A DNA stretch of 64,000 bases. Origin: Fibrobacter sp. (GTDB taxonomy: Bacteria; Fibrobacterota; Chitinivibrionia; Chitinivibrionales; Chitinispirillaceae). The notes below the pieces were generated by a model. It searched no databases and had not been told where the DNA came from. It was given only the letters and a program-made list of their open reading frames with translations. This document shows, piece after piece, positions 63,601-64,000 of this stretch (positions are counted from its first letter, which is position 1; each line of letters begins with the position of its first letter). The position numbers and the translations under genes were made by a program. Location of the stretch: NCBI GenBank assembly GCA_012523595.1, contig JAAYIG010000222.1:1-64000 (forward strand), written 5' to 3'.

Positions 63601-64000
63601 GGCTTGTGTCGGCTGTCTTGTTGATTGTACGCTCTTTTTTGAAATAGGTCAGAGCCTGTTTTTTGTCGCCCTTCTTCTGGAAGGCATCACCAAGCAGCCT
63701 GTTTAAACCAGGCACACTCAGGTCTTCCGGAGAAACTTCCTGCAGAAGAGAAAGAGCTGAACTGGTCTCGCCACGCTTGATGTAAATCATTGAGAGCCCC
63801 AGCTTGCACTTGCTTTTATCCTTTACCTGAGGCAAAGCGCGTGAAAACATCGCAAATGATTTATCCAGTTCACCTGTTCCCAGATAGATCCAGCCCAACC
63901 CCATCAACACCCGATGATCTTCAGTGGAAGCCCTGACACTCGCCTCCAGATGCACTTTAGCTCTGGCAGAATCACCATTGGCAAGTGATAGCACACCCAA
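60620..64000 (-). CDS. Giant TPR-repeat protein (5' end outside window)
   Basis: At least 1126 residues are encoded and the start lies beyond 64000. The whole visible part is tetratricopeptide repeats, each about 34 residues with the W/LG-Y/A-P pattern, e.g. AWYELGNLYFEQKKYAEAAKTLEKA and CYVALGDIYFEEMDYRNASKHLQIV; more than 25 can be counted. No enzymatic or membrane segment is visible in this portion. Such proteins assemble large complexes, often at the envelope; the role here is unknown. A run of Lys-rich helices closes the C-terminus (KKAKKFFEMYI). Confidence 0.9.
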   Translation of the reverse strand: MGVLSLANGDSARAKVHLEASVRASTEDHRVLMGLGWIYLGTGELDKSFAMFSRALPQVKDKSKCKLGLSMIYIKRGETSSALSLLQEVSPEDLSVPGLNRLLGDAFQKKGDKKQALTYFKKERTINKTADTSLQSSIASLAYEVSTATEARTEYQELVKRGAGGAHALYRLTIISLRLKDKAGAQSYYAKARKAGETDAETYFQIGKEYAVIGAQQDAVSAYEACVKKDPSREDAWMELAGVLEKSGKDSAAAEALMRLFAINNEKYKSKLAEAGKLFLKSGNKAKAKSVFTTFLDRKYVDSNINLQLAYLEFDDKNYKAVINHLQGFPPSKINEREAWMLATAYCNTDQHAKAETHLTFLLSKNPRNLEAIELAASVYEKSNKVTNAISMYKKYLALAGNHKEYSFRLAELYEKQNMKKEAAAQYEINIKAFKDDPRSFQRLGRLYCSMQQWKNAIRVLERALRFSDVPNDLQGLLARAQIKTGDKSAAVENYRLYLEKAGRDSAAWYELGNLYFEQKKYAEAAKTLEKASTMMGSNFDLFKKIGIAYVRASNLSSAVNPLAKALEINNKDIEIIDMLARCYRETKNSKQLTDLLIKWAQLDSKNVQIRMELADLLLAASKAADAAKVLEEASLLKKCDTDLHIKLAQIYEKLGNNEKWLSQLKSAATCSPKNADLQFQIARYYYQLKDFAKAEGYLRKAVSLQSGHIEANYMLGTCLSMQSQYKKAINYFHRAVSGEPSNNNYRINLTEAYYWVGAFENALKTIRPVVKGDKAPPAALRWAGLLYRATGNNDTAKQILENAILVDKSCSDCYVALGDIYFEEMDYRNASKHLQIVVNTMEYDEVNSVKLAQSYYKLGKIDQARDIYQTITVKSPRNGEALYRLCNIHLKNNNIPEAKAILARNTSNKTGWYYLASGEIAEAEKNLKQAMADFAKALKMIPNVSEVQYAAGRISLARRKYSNAITYFGMAMAGDPDNVQLILDLGKAYEGSQDYPTAMDLYQEVLRRQPDHPDVHYCIARITSKSKDHAKAIETIKEGIRQNKKNVMLYMALGHEYRMMKKQDDALEAYLRAVKIDKIQALEAFRHIGTIYYIKKDEKKAKKFFEMYINEGGQNAKVKAILKRL

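Overview
The window comes from a Gram-negative, flagellated bacterium that most resembles the Fibrobacterota (Chitinispirillia-like lineages). The pointers are a large secreted fibro-slime domain protein, a PorV-like outer-membrane protein together with secreted proteins carrying type IX-like C-terminal tails, a TonB-dependent receptor, a flagellin gene behind a textbook sigma-28 promoter, and abundant TPR proteins. This placement is inference from family content; no rRNA gene is present. No phage, insertion sequence or CRISPR array was seen.

Layout. 0-1.4 kb: a small lipoprotein and 1.1 kb without a recognisable gene. 1.4-6.6 kb: a NagB-like/PIG-L fusion enzyme, a signal-peptide-bearing Hcp-like protein, the broken 3' end of an alpha-2-macroglobulin gene and a beta-helix secreted protein. 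6.8-12.8 kb: a minus-strand housekeeping cluster mutL, tandem-STAS protein, mtaB, HDOD protein, ftsY and a tiny zinc-ribbon protein, followed by tRNA-Leu(CAG). 13-21 kb: two tandem NmrA-like reductases, a NucS-like protein with an altered active site, an SRPBCC protein, a lipocalin, an HExxH protein, a PorV-like protein, a Cys-rich copper-binding protein and an SDR. 21.3-26.7 kb: a complete oppABCDF peptide importer. 26.7-33.5 kb: a GNAT enzyme, YkgJ and Mut7-C proteins, AlgH, a RuBisCO-like protein convergent with a degenerate PHP protein, and a rhomboid protease.

33.7-43 kb is the most unusual part. A fused alpha/beta 2-oxoacid dehydrogenase E1 is followed, one base after its stop codon, by a protein that joins a lipoyl domain to a complete FabH-type ketoacyl synthase. 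The E2 acyltransferase that would normally follow is absent. I infer that E1 charges the lipoyl arm with an acyl group that the synthase condenses directly, priming fatty-acid or polyketide-like synthesis without free acyl-CoA. After radC comes a translationally overlapping trio: TonB-type receptor, PaaK/CapK-like adenylate ligase, and a GT2-DUF2062 glycosyltransferase.

42.9-48.3 kb holds fliS and flagellin, a macro-domain protein overlapping an MscS channel that appears split by a one-base frameshift, a cluster of REP-like palindromes and a third NmrA protein. 48.5-55.5 kb is a tight minus-strand operon: nitroreductase, RluA-type pseudouridine synthase, lysA, a formyltransferase-only purH, an archaeal-type proS and an unknown 564-residue protein. 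55.7-64 kb encodes three large envelope or secreted proteins: a beta-barrel/TPR protein, the fibro-slime protein and a giant TPR protein that runs off the window.
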